Source of the DNA: Azolla pinnata
Taxonomy: Eukaryota; Streptophyta; Polypodiopsida; Salviniales; Salviniaceae
Assembly: GCA_037176905.1 (NCBI GenBank)
Contig: JBBBWG010026624.1
Coordinates: 3,274 to 67,273, forward strand
DNA length: 64,000 nucleotides
Direction of reading: 5' to 3'
A program made the translations under genes and the position numbers. Position 1 is the first letter of the stretch; each line of letters opens with the position of its first letter. Positions 38,484 through 49,777 of the stretch are shown piece after piece. The notes beneath the pieces were generated by a model. That model saw only the letters and a list, made by a program, of their open reading frames with translations. It was not told the DNA's origin and did not search any database.

Positions 38484-41061
38484 ATGGCGCGCTCAGAACG
38501 CAACGTAACCGTAGCTTCCCTGCAGTTTCGCTGCACAGACGATGAAGATGCTAACGTCCAGATCGCCGAACGGTTCGTTTTCTCCTTCCGCTTGTCCTTG
38601 ACTCACGCACAAACCCGCACCTTATCTTTGTATCCTTAGCTACAATTTTTTGAGACTATTTTCCCCGTTTTGTTACCGTCAGGTTGCTGCGGGAAGCTCA
38701 TGGGAAAGGAGCTCAAATAGCTTTGATCCAGGTCTGTGTATATGAATCACGCCTCTTTATATTTGTCACGGCCTCTTTGATCGAGTTCGTCATCCAACTG
38801 CGCCACTATGTATCTTTGAAGAAACAAATGAATGGGTTGAGGATTGCAAGATTGCGAGGAAGAAGAGCTTGATGAACGAAAGATTGAATGGAAGAATGGA
38901 TGAATGAAGGAAAGATTGAGAGAAAGAATGGATGAGTGGTTGAAAATTGGAAAGAAAGGATGAGCGGATTGATGAATAAAAGAATAAAATGATCAATGAA
39001 TGAGAAAAGAAAAGTAAAGAATGAACGAAAAGAAAAGAGCTGCGTTTTTCGTTTAGATCGTGGATGGTAACAATGTGGGTGGCTCATTTTCCTCTTTATC
39101 CTTTCCTGCTAGAGGCGTTTTGATTATGTAGCGAACTTTGACAAGAACATATCTGTCATCTCAAAGTATTTTATGGAGAAAGTGTAATATAAGACGGTCA
39201 AAAATAGGACACGACTCTTCAAGGGCGTGGGTAGATTGGTGTGAAGCATCATGACCTTCACCGGAAGCCTTCTTTTTATGTCAGTGATTTGCTTCTGGTG
39301 AGGTTTCTTATAAGCTAACGGCCTTGCTGTACTTATGATTGCCTATGCTTTCTAGGAGTTATTCGAGGGATACTATTTTTGCCAGGCTCAACGAGGAGAC
39401 TTCTTTTTACGAGCCAAACCACGAGATGGGCATACTACGATCCAAAGGTTCTTAGGATTTAAAAAAAATCTATGTGTAGATTGCTAAGGAAGATACCAAT
39501 ATTAGTCTCTAAGGTTTACATTCAAGTTTTCTTTGTCATTGGCCAAACTATGTGACGCAGTATTCTCCTGCTCTTGTCAGAATGCAGAAGTTGGCGAAAG
39601 AGTTACAGATGGTGATTCCTGTAAGTTTCTTTGAAGAAGCAAACAATGCACATTATAACTCCGTAGTTGTAATTGATGCAGATGGAACAGATCTTGGTTT
39701 ATACCGCAAATCCCATATACCAGATGGCCCAGGTATGTATGGGTCACCTCATTTTATTTCTAAACGTGATGTAGAATGTTGGTATATTACCATATCTTCT
39801 GCTATTGTAGGTTATCAGGAAAAGTTTTACTTCAACCCTGGGGATACAGGATTTAAGGTAGGCATTCCGAGTCAAATATCTTTCCTGCAGTGCTTTGAGC
39901 TCATAGAAATTGTGCCTCTTAAAAGAACTGTGTAGATTGATCATTGATGATTCTTTTCTTTGCACGGAATCAGGTTTTTGCAACCAAATATGCGAAAATT
40001 GGTGTAGGTAATCTAGTTTCACATTTGTGTAAAGCTTGGCTGCCTGTTTCTCTTTTACAATCTCATTATTCTTCTAAAACACATACATATGATAGGTGAT
40101 AAGTGGTATATGTTCGATAGACCTAGGTTCTTCCTACTAATGCAGTTATTGTGCAGGAATATGTTGGGATCAATGGTTCCCAGAAGCTGCTAGATGCATG
40201 ACGTTGATGGGCGCTGAAGTGCTGTTCTATCCAACAGCCATCGGCTCGGAGCCACAGGATGCTGGACTTGATTCTCGCGAGCATTGGAGGAGAGTGATGC
40301 AAGGTCACGCTGGCGCAAATCTAGTAAGTTGTGTCAGCTGTGGTTTTATGCTCCATTGTACTTGTATCTTGGCAATAATGCTAATAAAGTTTGGAATAAC
40401 ATGTGCTTTTGGACTAGGTGCCCCTGGTAGCTTCAAACCGAATCGGCAAAGAAGTCATCGAGACGGAGCATGGTCCAAGTGCGATTACATTTTATGGTAA
40501 CTCTTTTATTGCTGGTAAGGCATTTATTCGTTGTTTATTTATCGATGTTTGTTTGTTAAAATATCACCACGGACGAAATTGAGATTAGATGCAGTTGTGG
40601 AGGGCCATGTTTTGTTTATTGGCGATAATGTGTATCAAACACCTTGGATTCCATGTGCCACCTACCACTCAAAAGCAACACCTATACACTCTTCTCTCCA
40701 TTATCGCTTAATCACCCATGTGATCCTCCTAGTTCTGCAGTATGCACAAATCATGGTGATCCACCATATTACATACCTATTTCAATAATAATGTGCGTGC
40801 ATATCAATAACAGTAGATACATGTCTGATTGTATACGTGCATTATTCAGAAGAGCATGCGCATGAGAGAAAATGCGTTGTTTCAGGGCCAACAGGGGAGT
40901 TGGTTGCAACCGCGGACGGAAACAAGGAAGCAGTGCTTGTGGCAACATTTGACTTGAACAAGATCAAAGAGCAAAGGCACAGTTGGGGGGTTTTTCGGGA
41001 CAGGCGCCCCGATTTGTATTCAGCCTTGCTTACATCGGATGGGAAGTGTACATCCTCCTGA
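38484..41061 (+). CDS. CPA: N-carbamoylputrescine amidase
   Basis: Hydrolyses N-carbamoylputrescine to putrescine, CO2 and ammonia, the last step of the plant arginine decarboxylase route to polyamines. It is a nitrilase-superfamily enzyme. Nine exons: 38484-38572, 38683-38731, 39356-39447, 39581-39732, 39811-39857, 39974-40007, 40157-40323, 40418-40514 and 40886-41061, joined in frame to 300 residues. Plant CPAs are about 300. The Glu-Lys-Cys catalytic triad is present: Glu in LIQELFEGYYF, Lys in GLYRKSHIPDGPG and Cys in GICWDQWFPEAA. Other matches are YPTAIGSEPQDAGLDSREHW, RRVMQGHAGANLVPLVASNR and SWGVFRDRRPDLY near the C-terminus. No transit peptide is evident, so it is probably cytosolic. 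Several exons are very short (34, 47 and 49 nt). Arginine decarboxylase, the first enzyme of the same route, lies about 6 kb to the right on the other strand. Confidence 0.97.
38860..39045. repeat. GAATGGATGA/GAAAGATTGA purine-rich repeats in an amidase intron
   Basis: Imperfect 8-12 bp words (GAATGGATGAATGA, GAAAGATTGA, AGAATGGATGAG) fill part of intron 2. Low-complexity purine DNA with no coding value. Confidence 0.7.
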
Positions 41062-41576
41062 CAAATCAGGGGTTCAGTATGAGCAGCCCAATCCTTCATC
41101 TATTCCTTCATCTATTCATTCCTTTCATTGACAGTATTATTGCAAGCATTCCTTCATCTATTGATCTATCTCTGTGTAAGTACGTATTTTAAGAAGTGCA
41201 ATGTTTATCTCGTCCCAGCGAAGTGTATCTATTTATCAATCTATCTATCTATCTATCTATCTACCTACCTACCTATGTATGTATGTATGTATGTATGTAT
41301 GTATGTATGTATGTATGTATGTATGTATGTATGTATGTATCTACCGATCTATCTATCTATCTATCTATCTACCGATCTATCTATCTACCTATCTATATAT
41401 CTAACTCTGTAGTAAGTATGTATATTAAGAAGTGCAACGTTTATTTCGTCCCAGAGAAGTGTATGTAACAGAGAGAATTGTATCTATCTCTGGCGTTATC
41501 TAAGCCATTGTCTTCTCATTGCCGACCGGTGTAATACAATTGGTGGCATCTTGGTATTGACCCAATTTTATGACTC

Positions 41577-41614
<38 letters not shown>

Positions 41615-42565
41615 GGTTGTCATGAGTCATAAAATGGATGTGCATCATAGTGTTTAACACGACATTTGGAGTTCAATGCCACCGTGGAGGAACAAAGATA
41701 TGAACATCTCGACCATCTGAAGTCTCTGTTTGTAGTAGTCATGAAGATTTCTAAATCTACTCTGGTTTTTTGAATTATAAGCAACTGTTTGGTTGTGAAA
41801 CCCCAAAGTTGCACATTGGAACGAGAGTGTTCCGAGTGCACCATGCATTTGATTTCTCACATTATAAGAAACTGTTTGGCTGTGAAATCCCAGAACTTAC
41901 ATTGGTTTCGTTCTATGGGTGGACCCAAATCTTAGTGGAGCACCAATCTCGACTTATAGATTGAAGTCATGCTGATCCTGATTTGATCCACCACGCTTGA
42001 GCTTACATTGACATTATTAAATGAAATGCATCCACTCACTCGAGTTTGGACATAGATAATCAGTCCATTAAGCTATTTTCAATAATTTGCATTGCAGTTC
42101 AAATGGGTTATGAATTATTAATAATCAGGAATGACAAACAAGGAGAGTTCAGGCAAAGCATGTCATCCATGATGAGACCACACAATTGACTGCAGGTAAT
42201 GCATATATATATATATATATATTCGTACTACAACCAAAGCAGCTTAGCTTGCAGATTAATAGATGCGCTTGTAAAAGAGTACATTGTCTTATGATGGCAA
42301 TAATATTGACGAATTACACAAACTTGATTCACTAGTTAGCAGAAAACGGATGTCAACCCTTTATGACCCCTAATCACTGACCACACCGCTGACGGCATCT
42401 TCATCAACATGTTTGGGTTCACTTCGTTCTGTAGGAAAAGGAAAGAAACTCCCGAAAGAGCACAGAGATTCCAAAAACCCTACAAAACATGGTACTTGAG
42501 AATGGGATCAATTAATTCATCAAAATGGGATGACTCTGGTGAGCTTCGTGTTATAATCAGAAATC
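41062..42565. repeat. Convergent intergenic region with ATCT and ATGT tetranucleotide arrays
   Basis: Positions 41225-41275 are ATCT/ACCT repeats, 41275-41338 ATGT repeats and 41345-41402 ATCT/ACCG variants. The flank AAGAAGTGCAATGTTTATCTCGTCCCAG at 41192-41219 recurs at 41428-41455, so the array sits inside a short direct duplication. A second ATCT run at 41578-41613 is bounded by a 13-bp inverted repeat. About 41770-41910 holds another short direct duplication (AAACTGTTTGGYTGTGAAA). A TA run lies near 42205-42222. No gene is recognised. Confidence 0.8.
41566..41634. repeat. 13-bp inverted repeat flanking an ATCT array
   Basis: TTTTATGACTCAT at 41566-41578 and its exact reverse complement at 41622-41634 enclose nine ATCT units. 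This could form a hairpin or be the remnant of a tiny inverted-repeat element; no target-site duplication was verified. Confidence 0.75.
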
Positions 42566-45520
42566 TCAATTGCTCTTCTTTGTGGCAGCCTTCTGTTTGG
42601 AAGACTGATTTGATAATTTTGACTTCCGCTGTCTGAACATATATATGTACAGTGAAACCCACAAGAAGGGATAGACAACTAGGACACCCTGGAAGAAAGG
42701 ACATTGAGATGTAATGAGAGGAAACATGTTAATATACTAATAGAGACAGGTTAAAGAGGTATTTATCTTACTTGAATGAAATTGTAATAACTAAACGGAA
42801 GGAAACGGAAGATACGGTTATACAGGTTCAGCGTCTTTAAGAATGGCAGGGCTTGATATAGTAGTAAGACTGCGTTTGATTATAAATTCCGTTTGTTAGC
42901 ATTTATAATCTTGTTGAAGAATGTTCTGGTCATATCTCAACGGGCTAATATGCTTTTACAGGAAACAAATTACCTTCACCACAAAGGGCTCCAATAGGAT
43001 ACAGCGGTATGAAGGCAGAATACCTGTGTACGTGCCAAAACACATCTTTAAAACTAATTGCGACACATTTCAATTTCAAATGCACAATTACAAAAATAGT
43101 TCTTGTCCCTACCTGAGCCAAGTCAACCACCAAGGACAGCATCCCAATGTATGTAATGCATATTGAGGATAGCGGACAACCTGCATTTTTTTTTAATGAA
43201 TGAGATGTTGGAATGAGAGAAACTTTGAACATGAAGATGCTGCATTATGATACCTCACTGAGAGACCAAGCTACAAACGTAATGAAAACTGATGGCAGTT
43301 TCTGAACCTGAAAGCAAATCCATTTATGCCATATAAGAACCTGATGTGATCCATCCTGTTCGTGGTTATATTGAGGTGCAGGAAATCTCTTAATATTAGA
43401 ATCTCTATATTCTTTCACTACACGTCAATTTTACAGCGACAAATCACCAAGGTTCAATATGCTTGCATATGAGCCTGCTAAAGGATCTCTATGCGTCGAA
43501 TATTAAAAGATAAATTAAGAAATACTCGTGGTGCCACCTCAGCACAGAATTAATGGATAACATGAGTAGTTATCCAATGGAAAAGTATATAATAGTCGAG
43601 ATCATGGAATTCCGAAATAACATATCGACAATTAAGGAAATACCTCAACAAACTGACTGCACGATCTCAAATCATATGTTTTTTTCCACAATGTTAAGTT
43701 CAGAACAAAATGATACTCTAACAAAGCTATGAGATTTCTGCCATAGCATCAAATAAGCCTTTACCATGGGCTTTCTTTTCAATTTCTCCTTCATATTCTA
43801 CAAATCATTATTCAATGTGGAGACTGAGTTAGTTTTAGGACAGTTACTAAATGATAAACTGATAATTTGCATCTTAGTATGATGGATTTAGATTCTGGTT
43901 CCTCTATTTTGTTTGCTTTTAGTTCTCTTTTTACTTTACTTCTGGTGTCTCTATTACCTGCCTCTTCCCTCCATCCTTTGATTATTTTGCTTACTTCTAG
44001 TTCCCTTGTTTACCTTGCTGCCACCACCCTATAGCCTTCAACCGCTTCACTGTTTTTTTGAAGTGCCTGAAACTTTATCACCTTGTCCTTAAATGGATTT
44101 TACACCACAAATACCAAAGTACTTCCCCAACTTCTGGCTCTACGATGTTTCGTTCCCTCCACAAAACTTTAACTAGCTGGTGGACATGGAACTGGTCTGA
44201 GCATTATGATATAAAATCCAAATGCAATTGAATATGAGTGCAGCAGGTTGAAAAGTTCTCAAGGAAACATGAACTCTACAGACTTCAACACGTTCAATGA
44301 ACAAGTTTCCAGGCTGGACATATTATGTAAGATCTTGGAGCACACTAAAAACGGATGAAAGAGGTATCCTATGCAAGTTAGTGTAGAGTAGCCTCTACTT
44401 GCAACAAGGATGTTTGACGCTTAGATAAGCTCATAATCTGTCAGATGCATTTATTTGCACACACATACAGTATTCCACTATTACCAAACAGCCGTTTCAA
44501 ATTAGCAAGATAATGGAACATACAGCTACATAATATCTCATATATGAAATGCCTCCACATACTACATTTGGAAAGGCAAACACTTAGTCTAACTTCAAAA
44601 TAAGAATCTCTCGCTCTTTCTCCCTGATCTTTCTCTCATTCACGCACAATGGAAACATTTCAACCACGAGCAGAATAGATATTTCTCAACGGTTTAAAGA
44701 AATCCTTGTATCATCTATCTTTTAATGATCATAAAAAAAGGCTAAGATGCTCATAGAGTTAATAGATGGCAAACCTGTTTTACTTCACAAACAACTGCCG
44801 CGATCCAATGGTAACGTCCACCCCACTGTAGGAATGAAGGTAACACTGCACTTGGTACGATACCTGAGAGAGAAGAATTGAAATCTCAATTACATTCGTA
44901 TACTTTTGTATCATAGAAGGGATGTTACGGATCCGATGGAACTGTAGGGACATGAAGCAAATATAGCACGGTGCCAGTCGTGATTCAATACCTAATGCAG
45001 CATGAAATACCTCCAGGAGAGCTGACAGCTGAAGAATTCCTGCGTCGAATATCAGATGAGGAATACGTCTTACATTTAGCACGCCATGGAGGTTAGGCTT
45101 GTAGAGAAAACGGAATCCAGCAGCTTACGGATGAGAGATCCAGCGGCGTCGAAGGATCCTTCTATGGAATGTGAGATAGAGACCTTCTTGAATATAAGTA
45201 TCAGCGCCAAGGCCCTAAATCCATCGTCATCACCACGAGAGGAAACATTATCAAGTAGATATGATGGAAGGGGGCATAGAGGAGGAGGAGGATGCTGAGC
45301 ATCAACAGAAACGGCACCATAAGCTAATCAAATGGAAGAAATTCGCACGAATTGAAGAAGGCGACGAGTGATCGAACCGGTTCAGAAAAAGAAGACGGAC
45401 AAGAAGAAGAAGCAAGAAACGGCGGAAGAAGGAGAAGGAGACTCACCATCCAGATGCCTGCGCGAGGTTGTAGGCGACGAGGTAAAGCTTGACGACGCTC
45501 CGGTTGATCTTCAGCGCCAT
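42566..45520 (-). CDS. HACD: Very-long-chain 3-hydroxyacyl-CoA dehydratase (PTPLA/PAS2 family)
   Basis: ER multi-pass enzyme that removes water from 3-hydroxyacyl-CoA in the very-long-chain fatty acid elongase cycle (third step; plant PASTICCINO 2 and the PTPLA-like paralogue). Nine exons on the minus strand: 45447-45520, 45129-45214, 44992-45039, 44775-44863, 43254-43307, 43113-43180, 42974-43023, 42772-42869 and 42566-42688, giving 229 residues. The start is MALKINRSVVKLYLVAYNLA. Family stretches are SALLEVFHAALGIVPSAVLP, VVRYPQYALHTLGCCPWW and YSAFIPLYPIGALCGEVLLL, the last with the catalytic Tyr and Glu spaced as in the family. It ends FRFLPFSYYNFIQ, VVYPFLWVSLYIYMFRQRK and a basic tail ending KKSN, which fits ER retention. 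The FLPFSYYNF and FRQRKSKL words look closer to the plant PTPLA-like paralogue than to PAS2 itself. Confidence 0.9.
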
Positions 45521-46853
45521 ATCCCGCAAACTGTGTTGATCGAGCGAGCTGCAGAAAAAACGACAGAAGAAAAGCCTTTTGTTTGTTTTTTGCTTTGCTT
45601 CAGTTTATACAAATTGCAAACTCTACCCTTTACACAAACACTACTATTTCTACCCTTTGCAAAAGAAGATCAAATGCAGTTCTACCCTCTGCAGAAAAAA
45701 GCCAGTTCTAAAAGCCTTTATAGAACCAACAAAATGCCAGTTCTAGCCTTCACACAAAAAAAAGCCAGTTGTTTTTAGCCTTTCCAAAGAAGAAAGAAAT
45801 GCCATTAAAATGGCCAATTTTTAGCCTTTGTAGAAAGAATGCTTGGCCTTTGCAAAAAAAAAAAAGTAGAAAGAATGCTTGGCCTTTGCAGAAAAATTTA
45901 GAGACGAAAAATACCAGGAATTGATAATCTGCTTGATCGATTTTGTCTCGAAGTGAGGAGTCGTGGGTTCAAATCCTTTCGCTCACAACAGCTGAGCTTC
46001 GAGCACCTCTTAGTGTTTTGTTGTATGATTATGGTGAGCGATTGTTGGCTTTCGTAATTATATTGTCGAGTATTTCGGAAGTCAAGAAGATGCAGGTTGG
46101 TGATGTCGCAAATCTGTGTATCTATGTATGTATGTGTGCATCTATCTATATCTATATATATCGAAAGCGAAATTGTTAGCTGAGCAAGGAGAATGAGAGA
46201 CGAAAGTGCACCTCGATGTTCTTATTTTGGATATAAAACACCGAAATCTGTGCTAGTTGGATGTTGCTGTAGTGTATATTAGGATTAGTTTTGCTGATGA
46301 AGTCTATCTATCATACTCTCAAGCCACACAACTCTACAAGTAGTTACAACTACATCCTTGTGCTTGCCACACATCCAAGAGATCGCTCCACTTATGAGCA
46401 GAAAAAGGAAAACAAGACCTAATGACCAATCAGCTGTCTGATGCGTGTCGAAAATGTTATGATTTGAGAACTTCATGGACCTTGAATGGAGAGCAAATCC
46501 AGAGTGACCCACCATAATACAACATGGCAAATCCAATGCCTCCAACCGGATTTGATTTGTTCTAGATTGGTAGGACCATGGTTGATTTAAGGGGGCCCTA
46601 TATGTGCCCATCAAATGTGCCACATTAGGGCAAATCTAACATGTCACATTAGGTTCCTTTGGTTGATTCTGGTTCCATCTCATATTCCATGACAATCCAA
46701 CAAGGGTTTCATCATTAATGAGTCCTCACAAGTAGGATGAGAGACAGCCTTGCTCAAGGAATAACACTTGAAACTTGAGCTGATTCATGCACAATCCTGG
46801 TCAAGCAATTCGGGAAGCCTTCAAACAGATAAATTAACAAGCACACAAGCAAG

Positions 46854-46906
<53 letters not shown>

Positions 46907-47110
46907 CCCATGGAGAGGGGACATAACAGGTATAGAAATGCTTCGAAACCGTTTAGCAAGCAAGCAAGCAACATGCCAACATGTTGTCGGAAAAAAAAAA
47001 TGTGCAGAAATGGGAAAGGAAAGAGCAGATAGAGTCAGCCAGACAGACAGACAGGCACAGCTTGCTTCATCGAGGCGAGGGTGCCCCCGGACTCGCCAGA
47101 CGCGGAGTCG
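45521..47110. other. Region between the dehydratase and arginine decarboxylase genes
   Basis: Positions 45600-45900 hold diverged direct repeats around AAAATGCCAGTTCTAGCC and GCTTGGCCTTTGCA on the promoter side of the dehydratase gene. A pure CAT run lies at 46854-46906. Otherwise this is AT-rich DNA without a recognisable gene. A T-loop-like GGGTTCAAATCC at 45964 is not part of a convincing tRNA. Confidence 0.6.
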
Positions 47111-49777
47111 TCAGAGGTGTGAAACGGGCAGCGGATCTCGGGGCGCAGCGAGATACGTCGAGCCGGCGAAGCTCGAAGCAAGGGTCTGTATCATCGGCTC
47201 CGACTCGGCTTCCTCTGCCTCCTCCGCCTCCTCTCCTTCTTCGAGGCTTCCTCTGCGCACTCTGCAGCAGAGGCTCTCGAGCATAGCCTGCGGCTCGTAC
47301 TGCATACGGGTGAGCACGTCCGAAACCCGCTCGCCGCGGCTCACCTGGATCACGACCGGCCGGCCTGCGTTCACACCCGGACATCGGCCGCGGGAGATCT
47401 GCACCACGGGGAGGGCGCCGAACAGGTTGTGGGAGCCGCCCAACGCCTCCTGGTACGCTCCCGCGAGGAACATGCCCAGATAGTACGGCTTCCCTTCTTC
47501 CAGCGCATGGACGCTCAAGTAGTTCATCCTCCACCCCTTCTTCTTCTTCTTCTCCTGCTTCTGCTGCTCCTCCTTCTGCTTCTTCTTCTTCTTCTTCTGC
47601 TCCTTCATCTCCATCAACACCATCTTCTTCTTCGTCTTCTGATGATTCTGCTTCGTCTTCGGCTTCGAATTCTTCTGATTCTGGCCCTCGCCATCGTGGC
47701 TGGTAGCCACGAACTCGGTCACCTTCCCGTCGCTGTCGCACGTCAGGTCGGAGAGGACGGCCCTCACGGTGGGGCGCTCGTTGAGGCGGTGCAGGGGCAC
47801 GATCGGGAAGAGCTGCCCGATCGCCCACGTGTCGGGCATCGAAGTGAAGACGGAGAGGTTCATCTGGTAGACGGCATTGTGGCCCCACGTCTCTTCGTGC
47901 GTCTTCTTCTGCCGCCGCCGCTGCTTCTTCTCCTGGACGTAAGCCATGGCGGTCTCGTACAGGGTGTGGACCGCGGCCAGCTGCGACAGGCTCAGGCGGC
48001 CTCGCTTGAAGAACCCGAGGCTACAGGCCTTCATCTCCGAGGCATATTCCTCGGCCCACGAAGGCCGATCGGAGGAGCAGAGCGCGTGAACGAGCTTGCT
48101 GTGAAGCGAGCGGAGCTCCTCCGGGAACTGGCGATCGATCTGCAGGGGCACTCCCCGCTCGCCCTGGGCGTGCCCGGGGCTCCGCGACGAGAGCACGTCG
48201 AAGACGAGGACGGAGTGGTGCGAAACCAACGCCCGCCCGCTCTCGCTGACGACGATGGGCTGCTCGATGCCCTTACCCACCGCGCAAGATTCCGCGATCG
48301 CAACCACGACCTCGCGGGAATATTCCCGGATCGAGTAGCCGACCGACATGCCCGATTCGGGGCAAGCCGAGCCGTCGTAATCGATCCCGAGGCCGCCCCC
48401 GATGTCCATGTATCGGAGCCAATTGGCGCCCATCGCGCGGAGCTCGCAGTAGATTCGAGCGGCCTCGGAGATGCCCTCGCGCAGCACCGACAGGTCCGGG
48501 ATCTGCGACCCGATGTGGAAGTGGAGCAGGCTCAGGCTGCGGAGCATCTTCCGCTGCTTGAGCCTGTTGAACACGCCCACGATCTGCGAGCTCGAGAGCC
48601 CGAACTTGCCCCTCTCCCCCGACGTGCCCCCGAAATGCCCGTCGTGCCTCGTGCTCAGCTTCGCCCGAATCCCCAGCTTCAGCTCCCCGGTTCCGATCCT
48701 GTTCTTGATCCCGATTCCGATTCTGAGCTCCTGGCGAGCTCGATCCACCGATTCCAGCTCCTCCTCCTGCTCCAGCTCTCCGACTCCGATTCCGATTCTG
48801 AGCTCCTGGTGCGCTCGATCCACCAATTCCAACTCCTCCTCCTCCTGCTCTAGCTTTCTGATTCCGATTCCATTCTTGATTCCGAGTCCGAGCTCCTGGT
48901 GAGCTCGATCCACCGATTCCAGCTCCTCCTCCTCCAGCTCCCCGATTCCGATTCCGATTCCGATTCCGAGCTCCTGGCGAGCTCGCATTACCAGTTCCAG
49001 CTCCTCCTCCTGCTCTAGCACCACGATGCAGTTCAATCCGATCTTCGCCGCGATGAACGCGAGCCTGATGTAATCCATGTCCTTGTAGCCGTTGCAGATG
49101 AGAAGCGTTTCGGGGTCGATCTTCTCCTCCTCCTCCTCCTCCTTCTTCTCCTTCTCCTTCTTCTCCTTCTCCTTCTTCTCCTTCTTCTTCTTCTTCCCCG
49201 CCTGGCTCAAGGTCGCCATAGCCAGCACGAGCTCCGCCTTGGAGCCTGCCTCCAGCCCGAACCTGTAGGGCTTCCCGAACTCCACCACGTTCTCCACCAC
49301 GAACCTGTCCTGGTTGCACTTCACCGGGTACACTCCTTGGTAGTGGCTATGGTAGCCGACCTCCTCCATGCTCTCTTCGAACGCCTTGTGCAGGGTTTCG
49401 AGCCTGTGCCTGAGGACGTCCGGGAAGCGGACGATGACGGGGGAGCTCAGCGATGGCGCACCTTGCAGGGAGGCCCCCGCGAGCGCTTGCAGGATGTCGA
49501 TCTCCTCATGCGGATCTGTGTCGGAGCCGAAGGGGCACACGGCAACGTGGCCCGATGCGTTCACCGTGAAGTAGGGGGAGCCCCAGGCGTGGATCTTGTA
49601 GAGGGAGGCGGACTTCGCGGCCGACCATGGCGGGGAAGACGACGCCGCAGAAGGCGCAGCAGAAGAAACAGCAGCAAACGCAGCAGAAGCAGCCGAAGAA
49701 GGAGAAGAAGCAGAAGAAGCCGGAGAAGAGGAAGAAGCAGAAGAAGGAGAAGGAGGAGAGATGTGGATGGGAGCCAT
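47111..49777 (-). CDS. ADC: Arginine decarboxylase (plant SpeA type) with low-complexity insertions
   Basis: PLP-dependent enzyme that converts arginine to agmatine, the first step of the ADC polyamine route, in chloroplast and cytosol. Single exon, 888 residues, against about 700 in typical plants; plant ADC genes are normally intronless. The N-terminus (residues 8-50) is Ser/Ala/Pro-rich and may be a transit peptide. Motifs seen are WSAAKSASLYKIHAWGSPYF, the PLP lysine in GVYPVKCNQ (Lys153), LLHFHIGSQIPD, MDIGGGLGIDYDGS, MNLSVFTSMPDTWAIGQLFP and DLTCDSDGK with the active-site Cys (680). The extra length comes from a Lys/Glu tract (195-219), four to five tandem copies of an ELEQEEELESVDRARQELRI-type unit (about 256-366), a KKQRRRQKK insert (617-625), a Lys-rich insert (701-748) and a Glu-rich stretch (846-860). 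Catalytic residues remain, so the protein may be active. Confidence 0.95.
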   Translation of the reverse strand: MAPIHISPPSPSSASSSSPASSASSPSSAASAAFAAVSSAAPSAASSSPPWSAAKSASLYKIHAWGSPYFTVNASGHVAVCPFGSDTDPHEEIDILQALAGASLQGAPSLSSPVIVRFPDVLRHRLETLHKAFEESMEEVGYHSHYQGVYPVKCNQDRFVVENVVEFGKPYRFGLEAGSKAELVLAMATLSQAGKKKKKEKKEKEKKEKEKKEEEEEEKIDPETLLICNGYKDMDYIRLAFIAAKIGLNCIVVLEQEEELELVMRARQELGIGIGIGIGELEEEELESVDRAHQELGLGIKNGIGIRKLEQEEEELELVDRAHQELRIGIGVGELEQEEELESVDRARQELRIGIGIKNRIGTGELKLGIRAKLSTRHDGHFGGTSGERGKFGLSSSQIVGVFNRLKQRKMLRSLSLLHFHIGSQIPDLSVLREGISEAARIYCELRAMGANWLRYMDIGGGLGIDYDGSACPESGMSVGYSIREYSREVVVAIAESCAVGKGIEQPIVVSESGRALVSHHSVLVFDVLSSRSPGHAQGERGVPLQIDRQFPEELRSLHSKLVHALCSSDRPSWAEEYASEMKACSLGFFKRGRLSLSQLAAVHTLYETAMAYVQEKKQRRRQKKTHEETWGHNAVYQMNLSVFTSMPDTWAIGQLFPIVPLHRLNERPTVRAVLSDLTCDSDGKVTEFVATSHDGEGQNQKNSKPKTKQNHQKTKKKMVLMEMKEQKKKKKKQKEEQQKQEKKKKKGWRMNYLSVHALEEGKPYYLGMFLAGAYQEALGGSHNLFGALPVVQISRGRCPGVNAGRPVVIQVSRGERVSDVLTRMQYEPQAMLESLCCRVRRGSLEEGEEAEEAEEAESEPMIQTLASSFAGSTYLAAPRDPLPVSHL
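48660..49015. repeat. Coding tandem repeats inside arginine decarboxylase
   Basis: In-frame imperfect tandem units of about 70-110 bp, each with GAGCTCCTGGYGMGCTCG, a TCCAGCTCCTCCTC word and a variable run of GATTCC hexamers. They encode repeats of the helix that is single in other ADCs (family form VLEQEEELDLV). Confidence 0.9.

Noticed and set aside
41128-41468. Tyr/Leu/Ser-Ile-Tyr repeat frames
   Set aside because: Direct translation of ATCT and ATGT tetranucleotide runs in all three frames.
45925-45985. tRNA-like T-loop word GGGTTCAAATCC
   Set aside because: No matching acceptor stem, D-arm or anticodon arm could be folded around it by eye.
47429-48853. 474-codon plus-strand frame opposite arginine decarboxylase
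   Set aside because: Shadow frame of a GC-rich coding exon with no known domain; the minus strand carries all ADC motifs.
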